A stretch of DNA of 64,000 bases from Euborellia annulipes (lineage: Eukaryota > Arthropoda > Insecta > Dermaptera > Anisolabididae). Location: NCBI GenBank assembly GCA_023213315.1, contig JAKCPI010006305.1, positions 1 through 64,000 of the forward strand, given 5' to 3'. Below the pieces are notes generated by a model. The model saw only the letters and a program-made list of their open reading frames with translations, was not told the DNA's origin and ran no database searches. Position numbers and translations under genes: made by a program. Shown here piece by piece: positions 10,081 through 22,232 of the stretch; positions within the stretch are counted from its first letter, which is position 1; every line of letters starts with the position of its first letter.

Positions 10081-10702
10081 TTGTAGATTTTGTTCCCATA
10101 CTGAAGAAATTTGATTATAATTGATTTTCCAAAATATTTAAGAGATTCAAATTATTACTACGTTACTCCCTTGCCCATGTACTATATGTGTACTTAATTT
10201 CAAATAGATTCATTGAAAATTGTGGATTTCTATAGAACATATACATAAATACATACATACATTTTTCCCATTTCATTTTTATATATAGAAGATAGAAGAT
10301 ATATAACAGAGTAGGGGTGGAAGATTTTCAAACTCTTATAGAAATCTTATAAGCTTTTTTTTTATTAGATATTTTTATATACTCGGGTAATCTTCTTTCC
10401 ATTTCCAAGTCAGTTTTCTTCTGATTCTATGGTAAATTGCTTCCACCTTTTATTTTCTTTCCTTTTCTCATTTGTATTAAAAACATAAATAAAATTTCTC
10501 CGCTTTTTACTTAATCAGTTGATGAAAAGTTGCAGTATATTTTTCAAACATTTCCTCTTTTAATTAAATTTTTAATTATTTTTATAGCTATTTTCAAAGA
10601 TAATTATTTTATTAAACTACACTCTTTTTTCTCTCTCCCTCTTATATAGAGTAACATAGTATTATTTTTGAATATAATTTTAATTAATATAAAAATAATT
10701 GT

Positions 10703-10960
10703 AAAGAAATAATGCTCGTTGAGCGAATATTCAAGCAATCAAATTTTTATCACCTTTATTGTCAACATTTCGCAAAACGCTTCCTTCTTCAGTACCACAG
10801 TGTAATAAACAAATTAACTTCCTATTGATTTTGTTATGAAAGTATAACTGTACAGTTTAAACTGAGGAATGAAGCATTTTGATTCCAAAAGCTCAACTGT
10901 ATAGTGATGATATAAACTTGTTTGCTTGAATATACTCCGAACAACGAGCGTTATTTCTTT
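10703..10960. mobile_element. fold-back element
   Basis: Outer arms AAAGAAATAATGCTCGTTG and CAACGAGCGTTATTTCTTT are inverse. Symmetry continues through ATATTCAAGCAA / TTGCTTGAATAT. The interior has ATTTCGCAAAACG next to CTTCTTCAG, recalling the CGAAACG + CTTCAG motif of other fold-backs here. Confidence 0.7.
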
Positions 10961-11829
10961 AAAATTCATCTTTACGCGCCTCCTTCACATTAACTAACAT
11001 TATAAAAAGAGTTCATTCGATACAATTTTTAAATTTATTCATTATCGAAAAAATGAGATCATTTAAAATATTTTATGAAATGAATTCTTATTATTATTTA
11101 TAAAGCAAAATCATATTCCGCATCATTGAGGTATTCTTAAAAAGTTTTTATACAAAAAAAAAGGTCAATTGAAAGATTGAAGGAAAAAAAAAACGAAGTA
11201 GACATACATTATCTCCATATGATTAATGTTACTTCATTTTGCTAATAGGAACAAAGTGTTACTAACAAATATTAAATAAGTTTTGATTATACTTATTAAA
11301 AATACTTTCTTAAAACAATGCCCTAATGATAGAAATACTGTATTATAAAAAACCAGGCCTTGCAAATAAAATATTTATAGAGTCAATATGAAATAAAATT
11401 TTTAAAAATCAATAACAGAGAGATAAAAGATAAAACTTGAGAAAATATGTGAAAATATGCATTCTTGTTGTATTATACGACCTATATAAAGTTTATCCAA
11501 GAAACGACATTCAGATACCCATAAAAAAGTAATCAGACCAAATATGGACCACGGAAAGAATGGTGGGAAGGTTGAAAAAAAAGATTCCATTATTCTCTCC
11601 ATTGATGCAAGCAATTTATTAAAATGATCAAGTAAAATCACATGTACGAATTTTCAGTGAATTTCTGGGACTTTAATTTTCATGCGATTCATGTATTAAT
11701 TTCATTAAAAAGTACTCTAACAGAGCTATTAATTTCTCTATCCGTTTTGCCAAAACCTATTTAATTATTAATCTTTCACTTTGTAAATTTTAAAACGTTC
11801 GTTTTAATATTAGTCTATAAAATCGTTTA
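10961..11829. other. AT-rich low-copy stretch
   Basis: No recognised gene or repeat. A 79-codon minus frame at 11402-11641 is hydrophobic and AT-driven, with no family resemblance. Confidence 0.5.
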
Positions 11830-11832
11830 AAT

Positions 11833-12285
11833 CAGTGGTTCCCAATCTGTGAACTACGACCCCTAGAGTAGCGTGAAAATATTCTAATATTTGACAGATA
11901 AATCACAACAAAATTTTTTCCCTCCCGTGAAAATCATTTTACCTTTTTTTTTTTCTATATAGGAAAGCGAAATTTTCGCCGCCCCACGGAAAAGTTTTTT
12001 TCCCAGTCGTGAAAATAATTTTACATTTTTTTAAAGAAATTTTTTCCGTCTTATTTTTGGAAAACGAAATTTTTTTGCGCTGCGAAAAATTTTGTTGCTT
12101 CCGTGAAAATCTTTTGACCTTTTTTTATACGAGTCTTTTCAAACGTATTTTCCCCCAAAAAATGATCGATTTTTTCCCCTATAATCGATTGTCAGAAATA
12201 ATCGCAGCAATCGATTAATCGAATTTTTTTTAAAGAAAATAATAAGTGAATAATCGATTAATCAATTATTTTGGGCAGCCCTACT
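11833..12285. repeat. hAT-like ends around a degenerate tandem repeat
   Basis: CAGTGGTTCCCAATCTGTG (11833) looks like a hAT terminus. GGGCAGCCCTA near 12282 looks like another hAT right end but does not pair with it. Between them, units with CCGTGAAAATCATTTTACC and CGAAATTTT recur about every 85-100 bp three times (11915-12130), followed by several CGATTAATCGAT-type motifs. Confidence 0.4.
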
Positions 12286-13130
12286 TACAACTTACCAAGG
12301 TCAACTATTCTTGTCACAAAGTAATAAAACATTTTGTAAATCTTTTAAAAATATTTGATGCTATAATATAATTATAGTAGAAACAAGTTTACATTTCCGG
12401 TTGCCTGTTTTCAGGCGCATTTTTTTTTTCTATTTTCATAAATTCATTTGTTTCTTCCTTCCTGACAGATAAGCAACAAAATGACCAACTCACAAATGAA
12501 TAGGATTCTTGATTCCGACAATAGTATTCTTCTAATCGCAACTAAAAAATAACAAGCAAATTTTTGAAATTAAGAGTTATAAAATTTGAAGCAATTTACC
12601 TTTTGTGAAAATCCTTATTAATTTTTAGGATTATTTGGCGGATTTTTTGCATTACTTTGATTCATTAAAAAAAAAAATTTACAATACAAATATGTGCTTG
12701 CAGACCAATTAATTATTTGCCTCTAATTTGACCGTGTATTATGAATCACTATATTTTGTTTTAATAGATCAAAGTATTGTAAAATAATCACCATTAATCG
12801 CTCTAACATTGGAGGCTATTGTACAGTGATCAAAACCCAAGAGATCTGAGATTTTTCTATTAACAATAGACAAAAATGCTCCCCACCATTTGTTATTCAT
12901 TCTGTTGAAAATAAACTTTGTCCATTTACGAATATTATTAGAAACAAAAATATCTTATGCAATAAATTCTGATTTTACTAAATATCTCTCTCTTTTTTTC
13001 GCCTATAAATTTCACTTAAATAGCTTCTGTTTTAATATTTGTTTTATTTTGTTATTGTAATGAGGTGGTGACATTTACAAATCATACTTAACATATTGTT
13101 TACAAATTAATACAAATATTTTGCAATAGG
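12286..13130. other. AT-rich low-copy stretch
   Basis: No recognised gene, repeat end or regulatory block. Confidence 0.5.
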
Positions 13131-13330
13131 TCGTTCCCTTAGAGGGGTTGTTGATGTTCGAAGGGACGGAATGGGTTTGGCCAATATATCAATCATTGAC
13201 AGACAACACGCATCGCACGATCAACGTCAATAAGTCTCGATCGATCCTCTGACGTGATTGTTTTTAATGCTTAGAAATACTGCCTCACACGAACCGAGAC
13301 GAGTTTTATCTAAAGACTCTATCTAAGACT
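13131..13330. other. higher-complexity non-repeat block
   Basis: About 200 bp with CpG-containing words (GATCAACGTCAATAAG, GTCTCGATCGATCC, CGAACCGAGACGAG) in AT-rich surroundings. One frame after AATAG at 13129 stays open for about 42 codons but is not recognised. Possibly a conserved non-coding element. Confidence 0.3.
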
Positions 13331-13700
13331 TTATTTACGATAGCAGGATTTTCTCTTGTAAAAGCAATCATCAGAGACATCATAGAAATTTTGATGCGAA
13401 AAAAAACAGACTTAAATTTTTTTCTTTTTTTCTTTTTAATCAAAAGATGGCGATCTCAAAATTTAGAGATTTAGATTCAATCTTGTTTAGCTTTTATAAG
13501 TTTTAATGATAAAATTTTATTTTGATATTAAATTGTTTTAGCAATAACAATATATCTTTCCTTTCAATTCAACAAATCTTTTGTTAAAATTACTTTACTA
13601 AGGTATTTTATTGTAGATTCCTCACTTTTGTTCTGAAGTTAATTATAATAAATTAAAAAAGATCCTTAGAATCACTGCTTACTATAATAATTACAATGTT

Positions 13701-13865
13701 CTTTTTTTTAAACACTCACACTTTTTTCTCATTCACACTCAGCTATTTAAGCCATTTGGTATCCAAATGGCTTAAATAAAATCATAGGACTCTCTGGGAT
13801 ACGAACCCGCGACCCCTGGTTTAGAAGGCAGGTGCGCTACCAACGACACCAAGTCCGAGGGCTTG
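13701..13865 (-). mobile_element. tRNA-derived SINE, internally deleted
   Basis: Minus-strand head GGACTTGGTGTCGTTGGTAG and B-box GCGGGTTCGTATCCC are strongly tRNA-like. The CAAATGGCTTAAATA hairpin is kept. The region with the shared GCCGAAAAAGAC tail is deleted before the TGAGAAAAAAGTG tail. Confidence 0.8.
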
Positions 13866-13885
13866 TAAAAAGTTGTCAATTATAA

Positions 13886-14036
13886 AGTGTATGTTGTTTG
13901 TTTGATCAATGTAACATTCTGATTACAATGTATATTCATAACAACATCTTGTACTAAATCACATTCATACTTTGCTATTTTATAAACATACATTCTAATC
14001 TGAATATTACATTGATCAAACAAATGACACCCACTT
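13886..14036. mobile_element. fold-back MITE, about 50-bp arms
   Basis: TTTGTTTGATCAATGTAA on the left and TTACATTGATCAAACAAA on the right are inverse. Symmetry continues inward through ATTCTGATTACAATGTAT with few mismatches. Non-coding. Confidence 0.75.
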
Positions 14037-14689
14037 GTTATAAGTGACACTTGCTCAGTAAGTTGAAACTTTATTAATTTTTATAACTTTTGTCAAATGA
14101 ATATTTTTTTCTATAATTAAAAATGTCGGCGAGGTTAGTATCCGAAAAGTAGAAGAGCAGACTGAAATAAATTAGCGTTTTATTTCCCCTTCAGGCTACC
14201 TATTCCATCTCATTGGAATAAAAAATATAATTATTAAGATTATAAATATCTTTTCAAATTGTTGATGAAATGAAAATTCCAAAATTTCTAAAAACAACCA
14301 AGATAAATAAGGCAGGTTCCACCATCTTGGGCGGGGGCGACTGATCTAGAGAGTGAACTACGCAAGCACTGTTGTTAAATTTCTAGGGAGATTAACATAT
14401 AGATCTAAGCATCCTTGTTTTGGTTAAAGACAGTTCTAGAATAATAACATGTTAAATATAAAATATCATTAAAAATATACAATTGTTTAAATTGTGTAGA
14501 TATTCTGGCCAGGGTATACTCGTAAATTTATTATATTCAACAAAGTATAAATTAAAACAATATATTATTATTAAAGTTTTAATAAATATAATGGATTTAA
14601 TTTAATTATGACAAGTTTAATTAGAAGTATGATGTCCTTGTATCCTTTTGCCTGATTAAAACAGTAAATTCCCTCTCAAACGGCATTTG
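14037..14689. other. AT-rich low-copy stretch
   Basis: Mostly AT-rich. A slightly richer patch with CAGGTTCCACCATCTTGG lies near 14312. No gene or repeat recognised. Confidence 0.4.
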
Positions 14690-15010
14690 ATTTTATAATC
14701 CCACTCTTGAAATAGTGGCTTCAAATTTTCCTCTGACATGATGTCGCTTATGAATGACCGTCGTGCTCGCAATTTAATTTTAATCCGGATCCGCTACCCA
14801 AAAGGCGCACAGGTTGCTTCGATAGGTTCCCTCCTCTCTATACCAATGGTCCAAGACTTAATTTGGTACGATTTAATGAAAATAAAACATTATTGGTTAA
14901 GTTGATTAATTGGTAGAGAAACTTGGAGCAGCCAGGTGGGTCTTTTTCCTATACGGCAATCGATTTCCAATCACATCGTATGACCTCTGACCCTCATATT
15001 GGTACACATA
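14690..15010. promoter_or_regulatory. complex non-repeat block with a DR1 nuclear-receptor site
   Basis: Non-repetitive and GC-enriched. TGACCTCTGACCC at 14981-14993 is a direct repeat of the receptor half-site with 1-nt spacing (reverse: GGGTCA G AGGTCA), the classic DR1 bound by HNF4, COUP-TF and RXR/USP complexes. AT-rich homeodomain-like motifs (TAATTGG, TTAATTAA) also occur. An enhancer is plausible but inferred. Confidence 0.35.
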
Positions 15011-15206
15011 TTAATTAACTCTCAGTATGTGCTCATGCAATATAAATTATTATTTTTTATTTCATTCTTGTGTTTATATAGATGCTATCACTCGGGCTAA
15101 AAACCTTTTATTCTTTCTATACTACTCTATAAGCCTTATTGATGGGTCGATTGGATTTGTCTATAGTTCTGAAGAGGACAGATGTAGATTGGCAAACTAC
15201 ACTAAG

Positions 15207-15398
15207 ATTTTTTTTAACCCTTTTCGGCTACTGAAGCGATTTAGGGGTTTGATTTTATTAATTTTTTTAAAATATATAGTAGGCTACCGAGGGACGTTCC
15301 ACACGCTGATTGCTCGGGGTCCAATCCGAGCTCTCGCCGCGCTTGGCATCGCTTAATCGCCTTGATCTCCGTTGCCAAGCCGATCGGCTCCGATTTTT
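15207..15398 (-). mobile_element. SINE family C copy
   Basis: On the minus strand: GCGATTAAGCGATGCCAAGC, then GGACCCCGAGCAATCAGCG, then AAACCCCTAAATCGCTTC, AGTAGCCGAAAAGGG and an A-tail. The tail is similar to the other SINE families. The + frame over it is a by-product. Confidence 0.65.
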
Positions 15399-17261
15399 TT
15401 AAATTTTTAGAACATAAATATTTATAATTATATCATCATATTTTAATATAGGCTATATTTTTTTACCCCTTAAATATCATACAGTACATATTACAAACAT
15501 TTTCACTAAATCAATATTTATTATTTATTTATTTATATTTTATCGCTATTTTATCTCTCAGATAAACAAACGAACAATATTATGATGGATAATATATTTT
15601 CACAAATATTTGGTGTTTTGACATAATTTATTATTTCTCATGTGTAAGATGAAAATGATGGCCTTTCAAGAAAATAAAAGTTTTTTTTGTTGATTTATTT
15701 TTTTATCTTTGAACATGTCAGACCAGGGCTTTTCAAACTTTTTTTTTTGCTTCAAGTTTTCATTTTTACAAAAAATTATTTTAAATTTATTTTTGTTTGA
15801 AAATCTCTGGTATATCTTCATTTTATTTTTACTATTTTTTGTTAACCGAATTCACTAATAAGAACTCTCTAAGGAATAAAATAAAGTATATTCTTCTTCT
15901 TCTTCTCATATTTATATGGCTTGGACAATAGTCCGTTTGGCCAGTATAAAGTATATTGATTATGTATTTTTTTTTGAAAATGAATTCCAATCTCCTGGGC
16001 CTTTCCCCATAGAGTTTATATTAGATCTCACTTATCAATTTAATTAAATCCATCGATGACTCCCATAATACTTTGCTAACTATTTAATTTAAATTTCTTT
16101 TGAAAAATAAAATTTTTCCTCTCTTTTCAAATAAAAAAAAAAAAAGTAATCCTGCTCAAGACCTTTGCAAGCATCAGTAATTTCGGATTTTAAGCCTGTT
16201 AGACGGGCTTCAACATTGACAGGCTTTTCATAAAGATCTTATTGTAAAGGTCTTAAAAGGCATCATTGAATCGACCATAGAATTCTATTAACTTTCAACA
16301 TACTTGTTAAGGTTTCGTCTCGCATTTCTATTAATATTTAATATTTGTTTTCAAATTGTTTTAGGCATCTGAAATAAAAAAAAAAATTACATTTCTTTCA
16401 AAAAATTTGACTTTGAAAAGAAATATGGCCTTTTATTCAGCTGTAGATAGAAATATCAACTTTTTTTATATTCCCACTTTTGGATTTCACAAAATAAAAA
16501 AAAAAACTGATTAAATTTTGAACAAACAAGTAATAAAGAACCCGAATTCTATGTTTATACTCTTTTTCTCTACTCAGGCTTAAAGGGTCGTCTGGATGTC
16601 TTACATTTACTAATGAACAAGGGTTATATCCCTTTATGATAATGACTACCTTAATCTAAGTTTCTTTTTTGCTCGAGCCATCTTGGTCTTGTTTAATTGC
16701 AAATGTCCTAATGGTCGCTTTCTTTCTTTATTCTGCCACAGGAACTTTTACAATTTTTTTTTTTTTTTAAAGAAGCATTAAATAAATGTTAGTATGTTGT
16801 TTTCCAATATTCCTAACAAAAAGTAATTTGTCAATTTAGCAAAATTAATTATTAATATATTATATTATTCTTTTTCTCCTTTATTACATTTATTTTATAT
16901 TCGTAAACATGCAAATAATTCAAAGATCAAGTCAACTAAATAAATCGCAAATCAAACAAAAAGCAATCTCTCTCGAATATGGAATCAAATCAAATAAACG
17001 TAAGCCCCCGGCTGTTGTTGTCTTTGCTTGGTCCCAGACTTAGATCATAAACGCATCTTGTTCTCCCATCTCCTTCTTGTCTCCAGATGTTGTTCGACAA
17101 TCAAAACCATCCTACTCATTTTCATGAGTATACTATATAACATTATTTTTTGTATAATTCACAATACTACATTCAATCATCTAAATAATAAATTTCCTTT
17201 ACATTTATTTTTACAGAAATAATTCAAATGATTTAAGATTTGAATTCAGATAGGGAAGAAA
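15399..17261. other. AT-rich low-copy stretch
   Basis: No recognised gene. A (TTC)n tract followed by ATATGGCTTGGACAATAG near 15893-15950 may be a truncated retroposon tail on minus. Acceptor-like tracts near 16582 and 16740 have no open exon with a donor. Confidence 0.4.
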
Positions 17262-17702
17262 AGAAAGGAATATTTTGAATAGTGCCTATTCCATTTCTAT
17301 TGTCTTTCCTATGAAATACAAGAATAATGTGTGCTTTAAACAATTTCGAGGGCAAATGAAAATATACATTTTAAAGAGCATCTAAAAAATAATTGATTTA
17401 TGAATTTTAATCAAAATCGTAAGATTGAATTTTGAGAAAATCGAAAAAATAACTCAAAAAGTACATTTGTAAATTACTATTTTTATTTGACAAATTTTAA
17501 TTAAAAGCTTATTTTGGCGTCTTAAAATAAAATCTCATCCTTGTAGCCCATTTCTTTCTTGCTTAATTATGACCACACAGACAATTTTGCGGGATTCGCT
17601 TTTTTGGACTGAGGAGGTCTCAAAACGTGTATTCCCGTAAGAATCTCGACATCAAATTTTTGACATACTTTCACACTATATTAGCGAATATAGAAGTAAA
17701 AA
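17262..17702 (-). mobile_element. family A, inverted, partial (A6)
   Basis: Contains TCTTTCCTATGAAATACAAG, the AATATACATTTTAAAGAGCA block, TCTCGACATCAAATTTTTGACA and a degenerate TATA hairpin end. The terminal palindrome and most of the microsatellite are absent. Confidence 0.7.
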
Positions 17703-18285
17703 TTTATAAGTACCAGAGAAGGAAACAATTTCATATAAAAAATTGTAATTTACTGTACTTTATTTATATTTTCCTTTTTTTCAAAAAATGATATAATAAA
17801 TTTTACATTTAACTTCCAAACGTGTTGACAGTTCTGACGTTTATATAAAGAAACATTCACTGTATTTTTAATGTGCAAAACGGCTTATAAGTAGACTTAG
17901 CACCTTACGTTTTCATCTATGGAAAAATAGATGCCCCCTCCCCTTCACATACACATACCCCAACATAAATTCATTTTAGAGAGGTCATAAAGTAAAACTT
18001 TGTAAAAGGCTTGCTGCTCACACTTATAAACAATAAACCTTTGCTTGGAAGTGGAAGTAAGTGTATAACATAAACTAGCTTAGTGATAAAATAGAGTGTG
18101 TATAGGCCTGCTAAAAGTGTTTTGTTGATAGGTTACAAAAAAAGAAAAATTTTGTTTATTAGACTTTCCTATATATGGAGATAATACAGTAGTTATAAAG
18201 GTGTAGGCTAAATGAAATAAATTATATAATTTAAAAAAAAATTTGAAAAAGTCCAAAATAAGGACCACCCTACTTTAGGCCTATA
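17703..18285. other. AT-rich low-copy stretch
   Basis: No recognised gene or repeat. Confidence 0.5.
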
Positions 18286-18710
18286 TACTAATTACGGTAT
18301 ACAAAACATCCTCTTTGAAAAAATTTGCTTCGCTCAGGGGCCCACATCTTGTGGGTACGTGGATGGCGACCACGAACTGCCCGAACTGGCACAGGCAGTC
18401 CTTCTGTTCTTTGTATGTCTGTCTCTTCCTTCCTCTTTTCAGACCGTCCGTCTTCCGGTTGCAAAAACGCATGATAAGTTTGGAGTGAAAAAGTGGGGTC
18501 CCCCGACCCGCATCTCGGGAATAGGGAGAGGACAGAAGAAGAAGAGTACTTTACTTTTTCCAATTCTATAAAAAAAAGTTTCAGCTCGGTCAGCCCGGAA
18601 CTTTATTATAAACCTGGGATTGCAAATTTGATACTGACACATAAACTAGTTAACATTGACCCGAGACGGCTCAGCCTTAACCTAGTCTTTTATACGTTTA
18701 TATAAAAGGT
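18286..18710 (-). repeat. dispersed repeat shared with 36065-36425
   Basis: Reversed, it carries GTGGTCGCCATCCACGTACC next to a GACAGACAT and AAAGAA block that matches the copy at about 36165-36240 in opposite orientation. The far end has TTTCAGCTCGGTCAGCCCGG, also seen in changed form near 41665. GC-richer than its surroundings; the overlapping frames on both strands are by-products. Confidence 0.65.
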
Positions 18711-18899
18711 TTTACAATTTTCTCTACATATTGTTTGTTCTCTTTCTCTATACTTTAATAAAAACTCTCAAATATCAATATATATGTTTATTTCTAGTAA
18801 GCCTCTTTTGTAATCCTAGGATTTCAAATAACAATTACTAAACTTTTGTATAGGGAAGATTTTTTATGATTTCTTTAAAAAAATTCCCCCTCCCCAATT

Positions 18900-19445
18900 G
18901 TTGTCTTGATTATTATTATTATTAGTATTTGAAATTCCTATCGGGTTTATTTACCCAAGGTGCTTTCGTGCACAAAGACAGTCACCTCAAACCCAACCAA
19001 CCTTTGGCGGTAACCATCTACCGTCACCCCGTGAAGTTAGATCATTTCCTATCTCTAACTCCTGCTTCTGTGTTCATTTCTAGCTAACGACCTAATCTTA
19101 ATTTCTGGTTTCACCCGGTTCCTTTTCTCCATCCTCTTCTATGCTATGGAGGATGTCCTAGTTTGAGGAGGGACTCCCTCAGCACCGGCGTGTAGCCTGC
19201 TCCTTTGAGAATGATATGATAGGGAACCTTCTTTACGTCCCTTCCACAGGACGGGATCTCACAGCAACTCCCTCCCCTCGTAGAGTTTCCTGGGGACCAT
19301 GGCGAGATCCAATATTCCAATCCACTGCCTGGTTGAGGATTGAGGATGATTACATTAAATAAATATTTTTTTAATGAAAAAATCCCGATTTGAACATGAA
19401 TTTTGTAGAAGCCGACATCCTAGCCCGCTCCATCAGCGAGCCCCC
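18900..19445 (-). mobile_element. GC-richer retroposon with (TAA)n tail
   Basis: On the minus strand the sequence ends GGGTAAATAAACCCGATAGG followed by a TAATAATAATAAT run, a tail typical of several non-LTR clades. The upstream part (CTCGCCATGGTCCCCAGG, GGAGGGACTCCCTCAG in + sense) has no intact frame. GGGCTCGCTGATGGAGCG near 19441 may belong to a separate piece. Confidence 0.5.
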
Positions 19446-19934
19446 GTTGTCTTTATTAATATTTATATAAATTAATTAGAACTATTATAATATTCTTTTT
19501 ACGAGAAACTTTTGGAAAGTGAAATAAGTATTCTACCTATGCTCCATAACATATTATATTTTAAAATTTTAGATATTCCATAGATTGTACATTCCCTATG
19601 AAAACTTGGTGGGCGGTAAAATAAATATTTATATTTAAAAATTTATTTTTCACCAATTTCTTCTATTATTTTAACGCTAACGCCGCATTTATTTTTCTTT
19701 ATATAAAACAGTCGTTTTGAATCAGGGTTTTAAAATACAGTACATAAAATCAAATTCTGAGCTATTTAAATAAATAGATCTATAAAAAGTTGAAATGCTA
19801 AATATAAGGAATTCATTAAAAGAAAAATAAAGGAAGTTTATTTTGACTGAGATTGTACTAGCCTTGGCGAAGCTGAAAGAGAAAACTCATTTTCAATTAT
19901 GGGATAGAAAGAAGTGTCAATGAGAGGGATCAAA

Positions 19935-20046
19935 AACAAGGGTCGCGGGTTCGCATCTCGTCTCATGCAATAAATAGAGACGGGGTCTAAATGGCCTCCG
20001 TTGCCGAAAAAGACCGTAAATAAAATAAATAAAAATTAAAAAAAAG
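19935..20046 (+). mobile_element. SINE family B, 5'-truncated
   Basis: Starts inside a tRNA-like T-arm (GTCGCGGGTTCGCATC), then GACGGGGTCTAAATGGCC, CCGTTGCCGAAAAAGACC and a (TAAA)n/A-rich tail. The same tail is seen reversed at 21888-22097. Confidence 0.7.
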
Positions 20047-20769
20047 ATTATTCTCCTATTTTTGCTTATGACACCTGTACTTATTTGACCTGATAGTTAT
20101 GCCACCTGAGCCATATTACTCGGTTAGAGGTCATTTGTCGGATGCACAAAAACATTTTTATAATCATCAATTGCTTTAAATATGAAATTAAACTAATGTT
20201 TGTTCATCTAGTAAACTAAACCAAATCGCTTTACAATTTAAAACTTCTGAGTCTCATTTGGACTATTGCCCAAAAATTTTGAGTCTTTAATGAAATTTTT
20301 TTTAAACCTATATCAAAACACCTCTTGTGTTGTGGGTCACCGAGGTTAGATAGATCACTACTGTAAATTGAGTTCTTTTATTCTTCTTCAAATAATTATT
20401 TTGTTTTACGAATTTTTTTTTTTTTTAATCAAAGAAGAAAAAAACATTGGTTGGAAATTTTTCTCATCCGTATAAAATTTATCCATGTCAAAAACATACT
20501 TGTACGGTATAATTAAAATATTGATTGGATCTTTTAAAGAGATTGTTCTATCTAATTTTTAAACAAGCCAATTTTGGTGCAAAGTTAACGAAATATAGAA
20601 TTTCTATACATTAACAATTGTTTCTATTCCAGATTTTTTTAGTTAAGTTATGTTTGTCTGTCGTCTTATTAATATTAACGAGAATTTTAATTTATTTTTT
20701 CTTATTTTTTACCTCTCTGAGATGTTTTGTGAATTTTTAACTGGGTCATTTGCTTATAATAAATAGCCA
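20047..20769. other. AT-rich low-copy stretch
   Basis: No recognised gene or repeat. Confidence 0.5.
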
Positions 20770-21130
20770 TTAAATGTTTGATGACAGCTTGTCGTCGAGG
20801 CATTTCTTACATATAAATCAAAAGGATTCTTGTCCATTGCCATGCACTCTGAATCGTAAATTAAACCGTTACGGTTTAGTTGAAAAATACGAGCACGCAT
20901 CGTTTGTTTTTATTAACCCGGTGATCTGCATTAATGTTATTAACACTATTAACGAACTCTGGACCAGAGAGAGATAGACAAACATGGGACATAGGCGTTA
21001 AGCGACCTAACCAATCAATCGAAGGCTAGCTAATCGTTTCCGGTGATGGATAGAACGGGGAACCTAAAACGAACATGTGGTCATCCGGGAGGTCTCTTCC
21101 GTAAATTGTGTTTTGCTCAATTAGTTGCAA
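20770..21130. other. complex non-repeat block, possible conserved element
   Basis: GC-enriched, non-repetitive and without low-complexity runs. Contains the palindrome AAACCGTTACGGTTT near 20861 and several TAAT-type motifs. Two + frames of 63-67 codons run through it but show no family features. A conserved non-coding element is more likely than an exon. Confidence 0.3.
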
Positions 21131-21337
21131 ATAAATTGCGAGTGTATTCCGATTCCTTATCGTTTCTAATTACTAATCTATCCATTACAAATAAACAATT
21201 AAATAATTTCTTGTCCTATTATTTCCAAAATTGAATCAAAAATTTTTGCTATTTAATTTCTAGTCATTTCTAAAATAAGGGCCACACATATTTAGCTCGG
21301 ACCCTTCTTCTCTAATCTTCACCTTTACTAATTATAG

Positions 21338-22232
21338 ACAGGGTGTTTCTGAAATAGGCTACCAATCTTCTGAAGTGGTTTTCTTATATTCAAATAAAGA
21401 AAAAGTTCCTTATAGCCTAGATCCACAAATGCATCGTTTTCCCGTTAGCCACCATTTTGTTTTTGTTTTTCACTAAATTTTTTTATCTCCAGAATGGTTT
21501 GACTAATTATGGTTTAATATGGCCTGGTACTTACTGAGATAAAGGACTAGTGTTAAATAAATACTCAACCTTATGCTATTTTTCAAATGGCGCCCATTTG
21601 AAATTTTTATATATAAAGATAAGGTTGGATATTTTTTTAACACTAGCTCTTTACCTCAGTAACTACTCTGCCAATTTTCACCATAATTAGTCAAACCATT
21701 CTGGAGATTTAAAAAAAATTAGTGAAAAACAAAACAAAATAGTGGCTAGCAGAAAAACGAGGTATTTTTGGACCTATGCTATAAGGAACTTTTTTCTTTA
21801 TTTGAATATAAAACAGCCTAGGTTTTATTTGAATATAAGACCCTAGATTGGCGCGGACTAGTCTAAAGGGAGGCGCGAATATTAGCATCAGCTTTTTTTT
21901 TTTTTTAATTTTTATTTTAAGTTCTTTTTCGGCATCAGAGGCCATTTAGCCCCGTCCCTATTTATTTAAATTGACTGGTTGCCAATTAAATTTAAATAAA
22001 TTTTTGTCACATGAAACCCAGTGGGGGCTGTTGGTTGGAAAATTCAATTTACAGGAGGGCCTCTCTGGGGATGAAACTTTTTTAAATAATGCCTTCAAAT
22101 ATTAGCACAATTAACGTGTTTAAAATAAATGTAAAAATATTATTTTAGACAAATAATCACAATCTCTTTAGATGATTAGTTTTTAAAACTTTTTCAATTT
22201 TTTCTCAGAGGGGGCGATCAGAAACACCCTGT
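21338..22232. mobile_element. 0.9-kb DNA transposon with ACAGGGTGTTTCTGA ends
   Basis: Left end ACAGGGTGTTTCTGA and right end TCAGAAACACCCTGT are exact inverses. Long internal arms (about 21390-21595 and 21597-21812) mirror each other around CAAATGGCGCCCATTTG and include TCCAGAATGGTTTGACTAAT. A SINE is nested at 21888-22097. No transposase remains. Superfamily is uncertain; CAGGGTGT ends occur in several. Confidence 0.75.
21888..22097 (-). mobile_element. SINE family B inserted with 10-bp duplication
   Basis: Flanked by AATATTAGCA at 21878-21887 and 22098-22107. On the minus strand it shows GACGGGGCTAAATGGCC, TGATGCCGAAAAAGAAC and an A-rich tail (poly-T at 21893 on +). The insertion post-dates the host transposon. 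Confidence 0.8.
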
